DNA from: Variovorax sp. 770b2
GTDB lineage: Bacteria > Pseudomonadota > Gammaproteobacteria > Burkholderiales > Burkholderiaceae_C
DNA: 64,000 bases
Assembly (NCBI RefSeq): GCF_900115685.1
Contig: NZ_FOXJ01000001.1
Span: 777,796 to 841,795 of the forward strand
Direction: 5' to 3'
In this document: positions 1 through 8,789 of the stretch, one piece after another
Layout of the letters: every line of letters begins with the position of its first letter
Position numbering within the stretch: the stretch's first letter is position 1
Notes under the pieces: generated by a model
Seen by the model: only the letters and a program-made list of their open reading frames with translations
The model's database searches: none
What the model was told of the DNA's origin: nothing
Made by a program: the position numbers and the translations under genes

Positions 1-1
1 T

Positions 2-265
2 GGCGGCGCCTCGATGGCGTTTGCCGACACGCTGGGCGCGGTCGGCACGCTGGTGAACCTCTCGGGCGGCAAGCGCACGACGACCACCGATTCGAGCACC
101 AAGTTCATCGCCGGCGCGCGCCTGGGCAGCACGGTGACGGGCACCTGCGTGGCGCTGCACCGCGGGCGCACCACGATGGTCTGGCAGACCGCGATCACGA
201 ATGCCGAGGGCAAGCTCTGCAGCGTCGTCACGCAGACGCAGCTGGTGCTCGATCCCGCGCCATGA
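2..265 (+). CDS. PaaI-like hotdog-fold thioesterase, C-terminal part (cut by window start)
   Basis: The frame is open from the first bases and ends with TGA at 263-265, so only the last 87 or so residues are inside. It begins GGASMAFADTLGAVGTLVNL, which fits the HGG-x(4)-LADTAG helix of PaaI/YdiI-type hotdog thioesterases. The remaining beta strands (GARLGSTVTGTC, GRTTMVWQTAI) fit the second half of that fold. These enzymes hydrolyse acyl-CoA thioesters in the cytoplasm. The catalytic region and true start lie outside the window, so substrate and exact subfamily are open. Confidence 0.6.
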   Translation, partial: GGASMAFADTLGAVGTLVNLSGGKRTTTTDSSTKFIAGARLGSTVTGTCVALHRGRTTMVWQTAITNAEGKLCSVVTQTQLVLDPAP

Positions 266-379
266 CGCCGTAGCTCCCCCGGTTGGCACGCAGGGTCAAT
301 GCGCGTGCGCTCACGCACAAGCGCAAACCCGGCCCGCTTCTTACATTGACCGCCACCGTCAATGCACAGGAGCCACAGC

Positions 380-1120
380 GTGACAACCCACGACAACCCC
401 ACACCGTCCCTCGACGGACTCAGCTACGGCAACTGGAGCGAGGCCGAGAAGCTCGCCCTCAGCTGCCGCATCCTGGCCAGGGAGGGGCACTCCGAAACGC
501 TGGCCGGGCAAGTCACCGTGCGGCAGGCCGACGGCACCTTCCTCACGACGCCGCTCGCGCATGCCTTCGGCGAGATCCGCCCGCAATCGGTGATGCGCAT
601 CGACGATTCGCTGCGCGTGCTCGAAGGGCGCGGCGTGCCGAACCCCGCGGTGCGTTTCCACCTCTGGGTCTACCGGCGAAGGCCCGATGTGAACTGCGTG
701 ATGCACACGCATCCGCCCTATGTGTCGGCCCTGTCGATGACGGGCGAGCCGCTGCAGATCGCGCACATGGACGCCACGCCGTTCTTCGACGACTGCGCTT
801 TCCTTGCGGAGTGGCCCGGCCTGCCGATTGCCGACGTGGAAGGCGAGATCATCTCGGCCGCGCTCGGCCACAAGCGCTGCGTGTTGCTCGCCAACCACGG
901 CTTCCTGGCCGCGACGGCGAGCATCGAGGAGTCGCTCTACATGTCGGTGCTCATCGAGCGCGCGGCGCGCAACCAGCTGATCGCGCAGTCCGCCTACGGA
1001 CGGCTCAAGCTGGTGGACCCGGTGCTGGCGAAGGAGTCGCACGACTTCCTGCTGCAGCGGAGCATCGTCAACGCGAGCTTCGCGATGTTCGCGCGGCAGA
1101 TCACCGGGGAGCAGCCATGA
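380..1120 (+). CDS. Class II aldolase/adducin family protein
   Basis: The product of 246 residues has the class II aldolase/adducin fold. The zinc-site motif HTHP is near residue 109, and LLANHG follows about 65 residues later with a further histidine. Family members cleave or epimerise small phosphorylated or hydroxy acids, and many are annotated only by fold. I chose GTG at 380 because AGGAG lies 7 bases upstream (368-372); an in-frame ATG at 362 would put that site inside the gene. The stop overlaps the start of the MFS gene at 1117, so the two are probably co-translated, with the transporter importing the substrate. Confidence 0.8.
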   Translation: MTTHDNPTPSLDGLSYGNWSEAEKLALSCRILAREGHSETLAGQVTVRQADGTFLTTPLAHAFGEIRPQSVMRIDDSLRVLEGRGVPNPAVRFHLWVYRRRPDVNCVMHTHPPYVSALSMTGEPLQIAHMDATPFFDDCAFLAEWPGLPIADVEGEIISAALGHKRCVLLANHGFLAATASIEESLYMSVLIERAARNQLIAQSAYGRLKLVDPVLAKESHDFLLQRSIVNASFAMFARQITGEQP

Positions 1121-2421
1121 GCAGCATCGCTTCGCCGTTGCAAGGCGCGGCCGTGGCAAAGAAGCGCCAGAGCATCTGGAAGATCGGCGCCGCCACCATG
1201 GTCGGCACGGCCATCGAGGCCTTCGACTTCCTGGCCTACGGCACCGCCGCGGCGCTGGTGTTCAACAAGCTCTTCTTTCCCAACTTCGACCCCACCGTCG
1301 GCACGCTGGCCGCCTTCGGCACCTTCGCGAGCGGCATGCTGGCGCGGCCGCTGGGCGGCATCGTCTTCGGGCACTTCGGCGACCGGCTGGGGCGCAAGTC
1401 GATGCTCACGCTGAGCCTGCTGATGATGGGCATCTGCACCGTGCTGATCGGCCTCTTGCCGACCTACGAATCGATAGGCATGTGGGCCGCGGTGCTGCTG
1501 GTGCTGCTGCGCATCGGGCAGGGGCTGTCGTTCGGCGGCGAGCTGGGCGGCGCGATGCTGATGGCCGTGGAGCATGCGCCGCCCAAGTGGCGCTCGCTGG
1601 TGGGCAGCATGCCGCAGATGGGCGCACCCATCGGCGTGCTGCTGTCCTCGGGTGCTTTCGCGCTGGTGACGCAACTGCCCGAGGCGAGCTTTCTGAGCTG
1701 GGGCTGGCGCCTGCCGTTTCTTGCGAGCGCGGTGCTGATCGTGCTGGGCGTCTTCATCCGCATGAAGGTGGAGGAATCGCCCGAGTTCATGCAGGTGAAG
1801 GTGCACCAGAAAACGGCGGTGCTGCCGGCGCGCGAGGTCGTCGCGGCGCACTGGAAGCCCTTGCTGCTGACCATCGGCGGCAAGCTGGCCGAGGTGACGC
1901 TGATCTACACGATCCTGGTGTTCTCGATCTCGTATGCGACGAGCCGCCTGGGGTTCTCGCGGGCCGATGCGCTGCACGCGCTGATCGCGGGTTCGGTGGT
2001 CATGGTCTTCACCATTCCGGCCAGCGGCTGGCTCGCGGACAAGGTGGGGGCGCGGCGGCTCTACGTGTTCGGCGGGCTGCTGCTCGCCGTCATGGCGGTG
2101 CCGCTGTTCCAGGCGATCGGCAGCGGGTCGCTCACGGCGTACACGGTGGCGATGGTGATCGCTCTGTCGATCAACTATGCGCTGATGTTCGCGCCGCAGT
2201 CGAACCTGTATGCGGCGCAGTTTCCGGCGCAACTGCGCTACTCGGGCATCTCCATCGGCATCCAGTTCGCGGCGGCCATCGGCGGCGGGCTGGCGCCGAT
2301 CATCGCGGCGACGCTGGTCGCAAAGTATTCGAGCATCGTGCCGGTGGGCATCTATGTGGCGGTGCTGGGCGTGATCGCGGCGGTGTGCGCGTACCTGATG
2401 CGGCCCACGCCGAACGAATGA
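1117..2421 (+). CDS. MFS transporter, metabolite:H+ symporter (MHS) type
   Basis: The 434-residue integral membrane protein has about twelve hydrophobic segments. Near the N-terminus are the typical MHS-family features GTAIEAFDFLAYG and, in the loop between helices 2 and 3, GHFGDRLGRKSML, which is the MFS signature G-x(3)-D-R-x-G-R-R/K. MHS carriers import organic acids or sugar acids with protons. The ATG at 1117 overlaps the TGA of the aldolase-family gene by 4 bp. A longer open frame runs upstream but only duplicates the aldolase region in another frame. The substrate is unknown. Confidence 0.85.
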   Translation: MSSIASPLQGAAVAKKRQSIWKIGAATMVGTAIEAFDFLAYGTAAALVFNKLFFPNFDPTVGTLAAFGTFASGMLARPLGGIVFGHFGDRLGRKSMLTLSLLMMGICTVLIGLLPTYESIGMWAAVLLVLLRIGQGLSFGGELGGAMLMAVEHAPPKWRSLVGSMPQMGAPIGVLLSSGAFALVTQLPEASFLSWGWRLPFLASAVLIVLGVFIRMKVEESPEFMQVKVHQKTAVLPAREVVAAHWKPLLLTIGGKLAEVTLIYTILVFSISYATSRLGFSRADALHALIAGSVVMVFTIPASGWLADKVGARRLYVFGGLLLAVMAVPLFQAIGSGSLTAYTVAMVIALSINYALMFAPQSNLYAAQFPAQLRYSGISIGIQFAAAIGGGLAPIIAATLVAKYSSIVPVGIYVAVLGVIAAVCAYLMRPTPNE

Positions 2422-2447
2422 ATCGAACGAATGAATCGAACGAATGA
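2411..2447. repeat. 13-bp tandem repeat at the end of the MFS gene
   Basis: The unit CGAACGAATGAAT occurs twice in full and a third time for 11 bases (CGAACGAATGA). It covers the last codons and the stop of the MFS gene and the following spacer. It looks like replication slippage; every copy carries a TGA or near-TGA, so added copies would not change the protein. Confidence 0.8.
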
Positions 2448-2454
2448 GTGACCG

Positions 2455-4176
2455 TCAGGAGTGGCCGTCCACCCGCATCTGGAAGAGGAAGTAGGGCGGA
2501 ATGCAGGCGCCGCGCCCTTCGGGCTGGCCCGCGGCCTGCGCGCAGATGAAGTCGTCGCGGCAGGGCTGCTGCGCCGAGCAGCTGCGCAGGTTGCCGGGGC
2601 GCGTGTGTTTGGCGAGGCATTCGCCGAAAGGCTTGTTCGCGGCCAGGCACTGGTTGAAGTCGCTCAGGATGGCGATGCCGCCGCAGGTGCCGTTCCTGTC
2701 GAGCGGATCGCAAGGGCCCGAGCACATGCCGCCCGGGAAGCCGACCGAGGTTTTCTCGCACACCGAAAACACGCCCTCGCAGGCGACGCGGGGCAGCTTC
2801 TCGGCACGGTCCAGCCACGGGTTGGCGGACTGCGTGATGCGCGTGGGCTCGCAGCTGGCGCCGACCGTGGCCTTCACGGGGGCGGCGTTCGTGCTGTCCG
2901 GTTCGGCGAGCGGGCGGAACGGGTCGGGCTGCGGCGTCGACAGCGCGGCGTGCACGTAGGTGCCGCGGCGCGCCAGTTCGTCCTGCAGGTGCGGCGAGTG
3001 CGGCAGCGCGAGCGCATTGCCCGTGGTGAAGGTGCGCGATGCGCCGCGCCGGTCGATGCCCAGCAGATGAAAGCCCGCGACCGCGCGGCTCTGGTGGCAA
3101 CCCGCACAGCTGAGGTCATCGAGGCGGCGCAGCACGGCCTGAGGCGATTGCAGCGTGCGGCTGCCGGGCACGGGATGCCAATCGCCGGGCGAGAAGACCT
3201 GTGCGAATGGCCGGTTCGCCAGGCGTGCGAGGCCGCGCGGTGCGACCGAAACCGATTCGGTCGCGAGGAATTTCTCGGGGATCTGCACGGAGGCCTCGTC
3301 CAGTGCGCGCAGGTTGGCGGGCTGCTGCAGCCACTGCTGCAGTTCCTTGCGCAGCGGCGCGCTGGCCTTCAGGCGCGCGACGTTGGGCGTGTTCTCCAGC
3401 GGCGCCACATCGAAGCGCTTTGCGCCCGCGTTCCAGCGGAAGGCGCGCAGCATGTACTCGGCATGGCCGCCGAGATCGGGCCGCACCGCGGAGGGCCAGC
3501 GCACGCTCTGCAGGTTGGTGGTGACCTGCGCGATGCGCGCGGGCGCAAGGCGCTGCGGCGCGAGCGGGCCGTCGGGCGACACCAGCCAGCGGCCGAGCGC
3601 CTCGTCCGGCATCGAAGCCTGCGGCGGCTGCCAGCGCCGCGCGGCGGCGGCGCAACTGCCGTCTGCATCGGGCGCATCGCCGCGCAGTTCGACATTGACG
3701 GTCATCGGCAGGCGCGACTGCATGGCGACGGTGCGATACGCGAGCCTGTACACCAGCCGTGTCTCGCCGCATGCGCCGTTCTGGAAAGGGCGGCGGTCCA
3801 TGCGATTGGCCACGCCGACCAGTTCGAAGAAGGCATCGGGGCTTGCGAGCCAGCGCGCATCGAACAGCCGGTGTGGGTAACGCGAGATGCCGACGCCGGC
3901 CTGCTTGTCCGCGCGCTGGATGCGCGCGAGGCTTTCACCGAGCGGCGTGGCGATGGATTGCCACGCCGGCGAACGCATCAAGGCCTGGTTGGTAGCGATG
4001 CCTTCAGGTGAAGCGGGCGCATCGCTGATCCAGTGGGCGAAGCTGGCGCCGGATTTCTCGGCGGCCTGCAGTGCGGCTGGCGCGGTGACGAGCAGCACGG
4101 GCTCGGCCGCATGCGCGAAGGCCGGTGCGAGCGCCAGTGCAAATGCGAAGGACAGGCAGTGTTTGAAGATCGGCAC
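2455..4176 (-). CDS. Secreted cysteine-rich protein with one c-type haem motif
   Basis: The 573-residue protein starts with a clear signal peptide (hydrophobic core about residues 8-20, AHA cleavage site). One haem-binding motif, CAGCH, lies at residues 357-361. After about residue 430 the protein becomes very cysteine-rich (roughly a dozen Cys in 140 residues), suggesting a disulfide-bonded periplasmic or outer-surface domain. The first 340 residues match no family I can name. It lies 13 bp downstream of the response-regulator gene at 4190-4573 on the same strand and may be co-transcribed. An electron-transfer or sensor role is possible but not shown by the sequence. Confidence 0.65.
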   Translation of the reverse strand: MPIFKHCLSFAFALALAPAFAHAAEPVLLVTAPAALQAAEKSGASFAHWISDAPASPEGIATNQALMRSPAWQSIATPLGESLARIQRADKQAGVGISRYPHRLFDARWLASPDAFFELVGVANRMDRRPFQNGACGETRLVYRLAYRTVAMQSRLPMTVNVELRGDAPDADGSCAAAARRWQPPQASMPDEALGRWLVSPDGPLAPQRLAPARIAQVTTNLQSVRWPSAVRPDLGGHAEYMLRAFRWNAGAKRFDVAPLENTPNVARLKASAPLRKELQQWLQQPANLRALDEASVQIPEKFLATESVSVAPRGLARLANRPFAQVFSPGDWHPVPGSRTLQSPQAVLRRLDDLSCAGCHQSRAVAGFHLLGIDRRGASRTFTTGNALALPHSPHLQDELARRGTYVHAALSTPQPDPFRPLAEPDSTNAAPVKATVGASCEPTRITQSANPWLDRAEKLPRVACEGVFSVCEKTSVGFPGGMCSGPCDPLDRNGTCGGIAILSDFNQCLAANKPFGECLAKHTRPGNLRSCSAQQPCRDDFICAQAAGQPEGRGACIPPYFLFQMRVDGHS

Positions 4177-4189
4177 GCGGCCGATTGTG

Positions 4190-4573
4190 TCAGCGCCGGG
4201 GCGTGATGTTCAGCGCCGCGCAGAAGTCGTAGAACGCCTCCAGCTGCAGCGATTTGTCGAACACCGCATCGACACCCGCCGACAGCGCGCCTTCGCGCAC
4301 CTCGGAGGTCGCGTAGTTCATGAGCACCACGGTGCGTTGCGCGGGCGATTTGTTGTCCTTCAGGTACTGCGCCACGGTGAGCCCGTTGCCCTCGGCGAGG
4401 AACACGTCGATGACGGCTGCGTCCCATGCGCCGGGGTTGGCCTTCAACCAGTCGATCGCTTCGGTGGAAGTGGCTGCGGTGCCGATCACATCGCATTCGG
4501 AAAATTCTTGCAGCCCGTCGGTCAGCGTGGTCGCGATCAGAGGGTTGTCTTCTATGAGGTAGATGCGGGTCAT
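4190..4573 (-). CDS. Single-domain response regulator (CheY-like receiver)
   Basis: The 127 residues form one receiver domain: acidic pair in YLIEDNPL near the N-terminus, phospho-acceptor Asp56 in AAVIDVF, and conserved lysine 107 in VFDKSLQ. There is no output domain, so it probably acts by protein contact or in a phosphorelay. I chose ATG at 4573; nine codons upstream in frame another ATG (4600) is possible. It is divergent from a second receiver gene at 4744, separated by 170 bp. No histidine kinase is visible in the window. Confidence 0.8.
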   Translation of the reverse strand: MTRIYLIEDNPLIATTLTDGLQEFSECDVIGTAATSTEAIDWLKANPGAWDAAVIDVFLAEGNGLTVAQYLKDNKSPAQRTVVLMNYATSEVREGALSAGVDAVFDKSLQLEAFYDFCAALNITPRR

Positions 4574-4743
4574 CGTTGTTGGCAAGAGGGTACGGTCCAT
4601 CGGCTTGTCTCGGCCGAGGGGGTCATTGTCGGGGCGCACTCCCGTGGCCGAGTAAGACAACGCCGCCATCTGTCGTACATCCCTGTAGGGTGGTGGGTCG
4701 CGACGGGTGCAACCCGGCGGGTTGTCTGGAAAAATGCAACGCA

Positions 4744-5112
4744 ATGACCACTGACTCGCAACCCAAGCTCCGCGTGCTGCTCGTGGAGGATGACGTCGAC
4801 ACCCTCGCCACCACCCTGAAACTGCTGGAGGCCCTGGGGCACTGGGCCACCGGCGTGAAGAGCGCCGAGGCCGCGATCTCGCGCTTCTTCCAGGGCGCCT
4901 TCGACGTGGTGATGGTGGACATCGGGTTGCCCGCGCTGTCGGGGCACGACCTGGCCGAGCGGCTGCTGCGCGACCACCGCGTGCCCGTGATCTTCGTGAC
5001 CGGACAGGCGCAACCGGCCAAGCCGTTGGCGGGGACCCTGTGGCTGCGCAAGCCCTATACGGTCGAGCAGCTGACCGAGGTGCTGGAGCGCGCGGTGGTG
5101 TCGCCTTCCTAG
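4744..5112 (+). CDS. Single-domain response regulator (CheY-like receiver)
   Basis: The 122-residue receiver domain has the acidic pocket in LLVEDDVD, the phospho-acceptor in VVMVDIGLP, the switch Thr in VIFVTGQ and the conserved lysine in LRKPYT. There is no effector domain. The open frame continues upstream for about 56 codons without domain character, so I take the ATG at 4744. It is divergent from the receiver gene at 4190-4573. The two may belong to one phosphorelay whose kinase is elsewhere. Confidence 0.8.
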   Translation: MTTDSQPKLRVLLVEDDVDTLATTLKLLEALGHWATGVKSAEAAISRFFQGAFDVVMVDIGLPALSGHDLAERLLRDHRVPVIFVTGQAQPAKPLAGTLWLRKPYTVEQLTEVLERAVVSPS

Positions 5113-5371
5113 AAACCTGAGAAAAATCAAATGCTTGGAGGGGCCTGCGTGCCACGTCGTGTGCACTTTTTGCGGAATCCACCCTGGGCCGCTTGATTTG
5201 CAGCCGCTTTCGTCTTGACGACGGATACCTGCCTCTTGAATGAAGGCGATGCCGTCGGCTTCCTTGGATACCGGTGTCCAAACCGGGGGGTCTTGGGAAG
5301 CTTTGGCACCTGGGGCCATTGGCCTCCGGACGCCCGCCGCCCGATAGCGTTGCGCATGCTGGATGATCCCG
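5113..5371. other. Non-coding gap before the first ABC operon
   Basis: No gene is supported here. Base composition is visibly less GC-rich than in the neighbouring genes. An 83-codon open frame on the minus strand (5127-5378) has no recognisable domain and no ribosome site. The region ends at the operator-bearing promoter of the livH operon (5372-5411). It marks the left border between unrelated genes and the catabolic cluster. Confidence 0.5.
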
Positions 5372-5411
5372 TTGACACGCAGGGGTCTGAATAATTATAT
5401 TGGTCTAACCA
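5372..5411 (+). promoter_or_regulatory. Promoter with overlapping TGGT-N3-ACCA operator (livH operon)
   Basis: A perfect -35 box TTGACA (5372-5377) is followed after 18 bp by TATATT (5396-5401). The last T of this -10 is the first base of the palindrome TGGTCTAACCA (5401-5411), flanked by AT-rich arms. A repressor bound there would cover the start point. Nearly the same sequence, AATTATATTGGTC, recurs at 35232. It lies 60 bp before the GTG of livH. Confidence 0.75.
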
Positions 5412-5471
5412 TTAATTAATCGTGGGGTCGCTCCAGCACCGATCCGCGAAGTTCCCCAGCGAGACAAGAAC

Positions 5472-6323
5472 GTGCTGACCATCAATCTCTTCAACGGCCT
5501 GGTCTACGGCGCACTGCTGTTCGTCATGTGCTCGGGCCTCGCGCTCATCTACGGGTTGAGGCGGGTCGTCAACTTCGCGCATGGCTCGCTCTACATGCTG
5601 GGGGCCTATCTCGGCTATTCGATCGCCGGGTGGGGCAACTTCTGGCTGGCGCTGGTGCTGGTGCCGCTCGTGATGGCCGTGCTCGGCGTTCTGCTCGACC
5701 GTTACGGCTTCAGGCTGCTGCACAAGCGCGATCCGCTGTCCGTCGTGCTCGTGACCTTCGGCCTGCTGCTGGTGATCGAGGACTTCGTGCAGACCGTCTG
5801 GGGCAAGAGCAACCTCTCGCTGGCCGCACCGCCGGCGCTCGGCGGAACGCTGGACCTGTGGGGCACGCCGGTGCCCGTCTATCGCATCGCGGTGATCGCG
5901 ATCGGCGCGCTGGTCGCGCTGGGCCTCACGCTCTGGCTTCGCTGCTCGCGCGCCGGACTGTACGTGCGGGCCGCCAGCACCGACCCCGCGACCACCGCCA
6001 TGCAAGGCGTCAACACCGACATGCTGAGTGCCGCGGTCGTGGGCCTGGGCACCGCGCTGGCCGGGCTCGCCGGCGTGGTCGCGGCGCCGTTCCTGTCGCT
6101 GTCGCCCTCGATGAGCGGCGACGTGATCATCGATTCGTTCGTGGTGGTGGTGGTCGGCGGACTGGGCTCGCTGGCCGGTGCCTTCGTCGCGGCGATGGTG
6201 CTGGGCATGCTCCAGGCACTGGGCGCCGTCTACCTGCCCGATGCGGCGGCGCTGCTGCCGTTCGTTCTGATGGTCGTCGTGCTCGTGTGGCGGCCCTCGG
6301 GCTTCGCTGGCAGCCGGACATGA
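5472..6323 (+). CDS. Branched-chain-type ABC transporter permease, LivH family
   Basis: The 283-residue membrane protein has about eight hydrophobic helices and typical LivH features: the N-terminal INLFNGLVYGALLFVMCSG, then the loop RRVVNFAHGSLYMLGAY, which matches the family's G-x-x-N-x-A-H-G-x-x-Y/F-M-L-G signature. GTG at 5472 is the start, directly after the operator-containing promoter. It forms an import pore with the LivM homologue at 6334, powered by the ATPases at 7308 and 8024. Many such systems in this bacterial group import aromatic or alicyclic carboxylates rather than leucine, so the ligand cannot be read from the family. Confidence 0.9.
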   Translation: MLTINLFNGLVYGALLFVMCSGLALIYGLRRVVNFAHGSLYMLGAYLGYSIAGWGNFWLALVLVPLVMAVLGVLLDRYGFRLLHKRDPLSVVLVTFGLLLVIEDFVQTVWGKSNLSLAAPPALGGTLDLWGTPVPVYRIAVIAIGALVALGLTLWLRCSRAGLYVRAASTDPATTAMQGVNTDMLSAAVVGLGTALAGLAGVVAAPFLSLSPSMSGDVIIDSFVVVVVGGLGSLAGAFVAAMVLGMLQALGAVYLPDAAALLPFVLMVVVLVWRPSGFAGSRT

Positions 6324-6333
6324 GGCCCGCGCG

Positions 6334-7311
6334 GTGACGATGCGTTCTCTCTGTCTGGCCGCCCTGTGCGCGCTGGTCGTGGGCGCGCTGTTCGGATGGT
6401 TCGTGCGCTCGGGCACCTTGCTGTCGCTGCTCACGCAGGCGCTCATCTACGCGGTGCTGGCCGTCGGCGTCGGGGTGCTGTTGCGGCAGAACGGCATGGT
6501 GAGCTTCGGGCACGCGCTCTTCTTCGGCGTGTCGGGCTACGGCGTGGGCATCCTCATGCAGGCCAAGCTGATGCCCGCGGAATTTGCGATCGCGCTCACC
6601 CTGGCGGGCGTGTCGCTGGCCGCCTTCCTGGCCGGGTTGGTGATCGTGCGCGTGCCGGGCGTGGCATTCGGCATGCTTACGCTGGCTCTTGGCCAGATGT
6701 TCTATCTGACCGCCTCGCGTTCGCGCGGCCTGACGGGCGGTGCCGACGGCATGAATATCGACTGGCCGGCGCAACTCTTCGGCATACCCCTCTCGCAACT
6801 GCTGCGGCCGGGCGCGATGTTCGTGCTGTGCTGGAGCGTGCTCGTGGTGGTGCTCTTTCTGCTGGCGCTGCTCCTGCGGGGCCGCTTCGGCAGCGTGACT
6901 GAAGCCGTGCGGGACAACGAGGAGCGCGCGCGTTTCATCGGCATCCTCACGCTGATGCCACGCGCGCTGGTGTTCGCGCTGTCGGCGTTCGTGAGCGCGC
7001 TGGCGGGCGTCCTGTCGGCGCTGAACACCGGCTTCGTCTCGCCCGAGACGCTGCATTGGAGCGTCTCGGGCGTGGCCCTGATGATGGCCGTGGTGGGCGG
7101 CTACAAGGTGCTGTGGGGGCCGGCGCTCGGCGCCGTCGTCTACTTTCTCGCCAAGGACGCGCTGGGCGACCACGCCACGCACTGGATGGCGATCTTCGGC
7201 GTCGCGCTCATCACCGTCATCGTGTTCTCGCCCGCGGGCATTGCCGGCGCACTGACGCAGCTGATGCGGCTGGCGCGTCCGGCGGGCCGGCCGGGGAGGG
7301 CGGGGCCATGA
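6334..7311 (+). CDS. Branched-chain-type ABC transporter permease, LivM family
   Basis: The 325-residue membrane protein has 8-10 predicted helices and the LivM-type signatures LLRQNGMVSFGHALFFGVSGY near residue 55 (shown in part: NGMVSFGHALFFG) and AVRDNEERARFIG, the cytoplasmic coupling loop that contacts the ATPase. It starts at GTG 6334 (an ATG at 6340 is possible), 10 bp after livH, and its TGA overlaps the ATG of the ATPase gene at 7308. It pairs with the LivH protein in the inner membrane. Confidence 0.88.
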   Translation: MTMRSLCLAALCALVVGALFGWFVRSGTLLSLLTQALIYAVLAVGVGVLLRQNGMVSFGHALFFGVSGYGVGILMQAKLMPAEFAIALTLAGVSLAAFLAGLVIVRVPGVAFGMLTLALGQMFYLTASRSRGLTGGADGMNIDWPAQLFGIPLSQLLRPGAMFVLCWSVLVVVLFLLALLLRGRFGSVTEAVRDNEERARFIGILTLMPRALVFALSAFVSALAGVLSALNTGFVSPETLHWSVSGVALMMAVVGGYKVLWGPALGAVVYFLAKDALGDHATHWMAIFGVALITVIVFSPAGIAGALTQLMRLARPAGRPGRAGP

Positions 7312-8027
7312 GTTCACTGGTGCTCCAGGCGATCGACGTGGCCGTGCACTACGGCGGCGTGAAGGCCGTCGACGGCGTGAGCTTCTCGCTGGCTCGGGGG
7401 CAAATCCGCGGGCTGATCGGGCCCAATGGCGCGGGCAAGTCGAGCGTCATCGATGCCATCACTGGCCGCAGCCGGCTCACGCGCGGCAAGGTGCTGCTCG
7501 ACGGAGAAGACGTGACCGCGCTGGGCGTCGTGCAGCGCCGGCTGCGCGGGTTGTCGCGCAGTTTTCAGCGCACCAGCATCTTCGGCGGCATGTCGGTGCG
7601 CCGCCAGGTCGAACTGGCATCGCAGCGCATGAGCAACGATCGCTCGACGGACGACGCCCAGGCCGTGCTGGGGGAGCTGGGGCTCCTGCAGGTAGCCGAT
7701 GTGACGGCCGACGAACTGGGCTACGGCGAGCAGCGGCGCCTGGACCTCGCGCTGGCCCTGGTCGGCAAGCCAAAGGTGCTGCTGCTGGACGAGCCGATGG
7801 CCGGGCTGTCGGTGCGCGAGTCGCACGAACTGGCGCGGCATCTGCAGTCGCTCGCCGGGCGCTGGAACGTGTCGGTGCTGCTGGTCGAACATGACATGGA
7901 CGTGGTGTTCGGCATCTCCGATGCGCTGACCGTCTTCGAGCTCGGCCGGGTGATCGCCAGTGGCGATCCGTCCGAGGTCCGACGCGATCCGCGCGTGCGC
8001 GAGGCCTACCTCGGGAGCGCCGGATGA
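7308..8027 (+). CDS. ABC transporter ATP-binding protein, LivG family
   Basis: The 239-residue ATPase has Walker A GPNGAGKSS at residues 38-46, the Q-loop in SRSFQRTSIF, a divergent signature LGYGEQRR, Walker B VLLLDEPMAG and the switch histidine in LLVEHDMD. The start is the ATG at 7308, overlapping the LivM stop; the long open frame upstream is only a shadow of livM. It drives the LivHM pore together with the LivF homologue whose ATG overlaps its own stop at 8024. Confidence 0.9.
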   Translation: MSSLVLQAIDVAVHYGGVKAVDGVSFSLARGQIRGLIGPNGAGKSSVIDAITGRSRLTRGKVLLDGEDVTALGVVQRRLRGLSRSFQRTSIFGGMSVRRQVELASQRMSNDRSTDDAQAVLGELGLLQVADVTADELGYGEQRRLDLALALVGKPKVLLLDEPMAGLSVRESHELARHLQSLAGRWNVSVLLVEHDMDVVFGISDALTVFELGRVIASGDPSEVRRDPRVREAYLGSAG

Positions 8028-8731
8028 GCGCCCTGCTGCTCGAACTGGACAAGGTCCAAGCCTTCTACGGCGCGGCGCACGTGCTGCACGCGCTGGATCT
8101 TTCCGTGGCGCCGGGCGAACGTGTGGCGCTCATCGGCCGCAACGGCGTGGGCAAGACCACGGTGGTCAACACGCTGCTGGGCATCGCGTCGATGCGTGGC
8201 GGCCGCGTCGTGGTGGGTGGCCGCACGCTGCGGCGGCCAAGGCCCTACGAGGCCGCACAGCATGGGGTGGCCGTCGTGCCGCAGGGACGCCGCATCGTCG
8301 CGAACCTCACCGTCCAGGAGAACCTTCAGCTCGGTGCTGCCGCGCGGCGCAAGGGGCCCTGGAACGTCGCGGAGATCTACCGGCTGTTTCCGATCCTGCA
8401 GGAGCGTGCGCACACGCGCGGCACGGCGCTGTCGGGCGGGCAGCAGCAGATGCTGGCGGTCGGCCGCGCGCTCATGGCCAACCCCGCGCTCATCCTGCTC
8501 GACGAGCCCACGGAAGGCCTGGCGCCCGTGATCGTCGATCAGCTCGCGGTGATCTTCCGCCGCGTCGCCGCGCAGGGCACGGCGCTCCTGCTCATCGAAC
8601 AGAACATGAGCCTGGTGGTGCGCGTGGCCGAGCGCTACTGCGCCATGGCCAAGGGCTCCGTGGTCGCCCAGGGGCCGGTCGAGGATTCGAAGCAAGGGCT
8701 GGCCACGCTCGAGAACCATGTCGCCGTGTGA
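8024..8731 (+). CDS. ABC transporter ATP-binding protein, LivF family
   Basis: The 235-residue ATPase contains Walker A GRNGVGKTT, the LivF-typical VVPQGRRIVANLTV segment, signature LSGGQQQM, Walker B LILLDEPTEGLAP and the switch histidine replaced by Gln in LLIEQNMS, as is usual in LivF. ATG 8024 overlaps the previous stop by 4 bp. It is the second nucleotide-binding subunit of this importer. Confidence 0.9.
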   Translation: MSALLLELDKVQAFYGAAHVLHALDLSVAPGERVALIGRNGVGKTTVVNTLLGIASMRGGRVVVGGRTLRRPRPYEAAQHGVAVVPQGRRIVANLTVQENLQLGAAARRKGPWNVAEIYRLFPILQERAHTRGTALSGGQQQMLAVGRALMANPALILLDEPTEGLAPVIVDQLAVIFRRVAAQGTALLLIEQNMSLVVRVAERYCAMAKGSVVAQGPVEDSKQGLATLENHVAV

Positions 8732-8789
8732 ACCGGCGACCCACGGCTGCCGGACCGCTTCCGGCATGCGGATCGAAGGAGACGGGAAG

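Noticed and set aside
5127..5378. 83-codon minus-strand open frame in the gap before livH
   Set aside because: No domain, no ribosome site, and it runs over the promoter of the livH operon.
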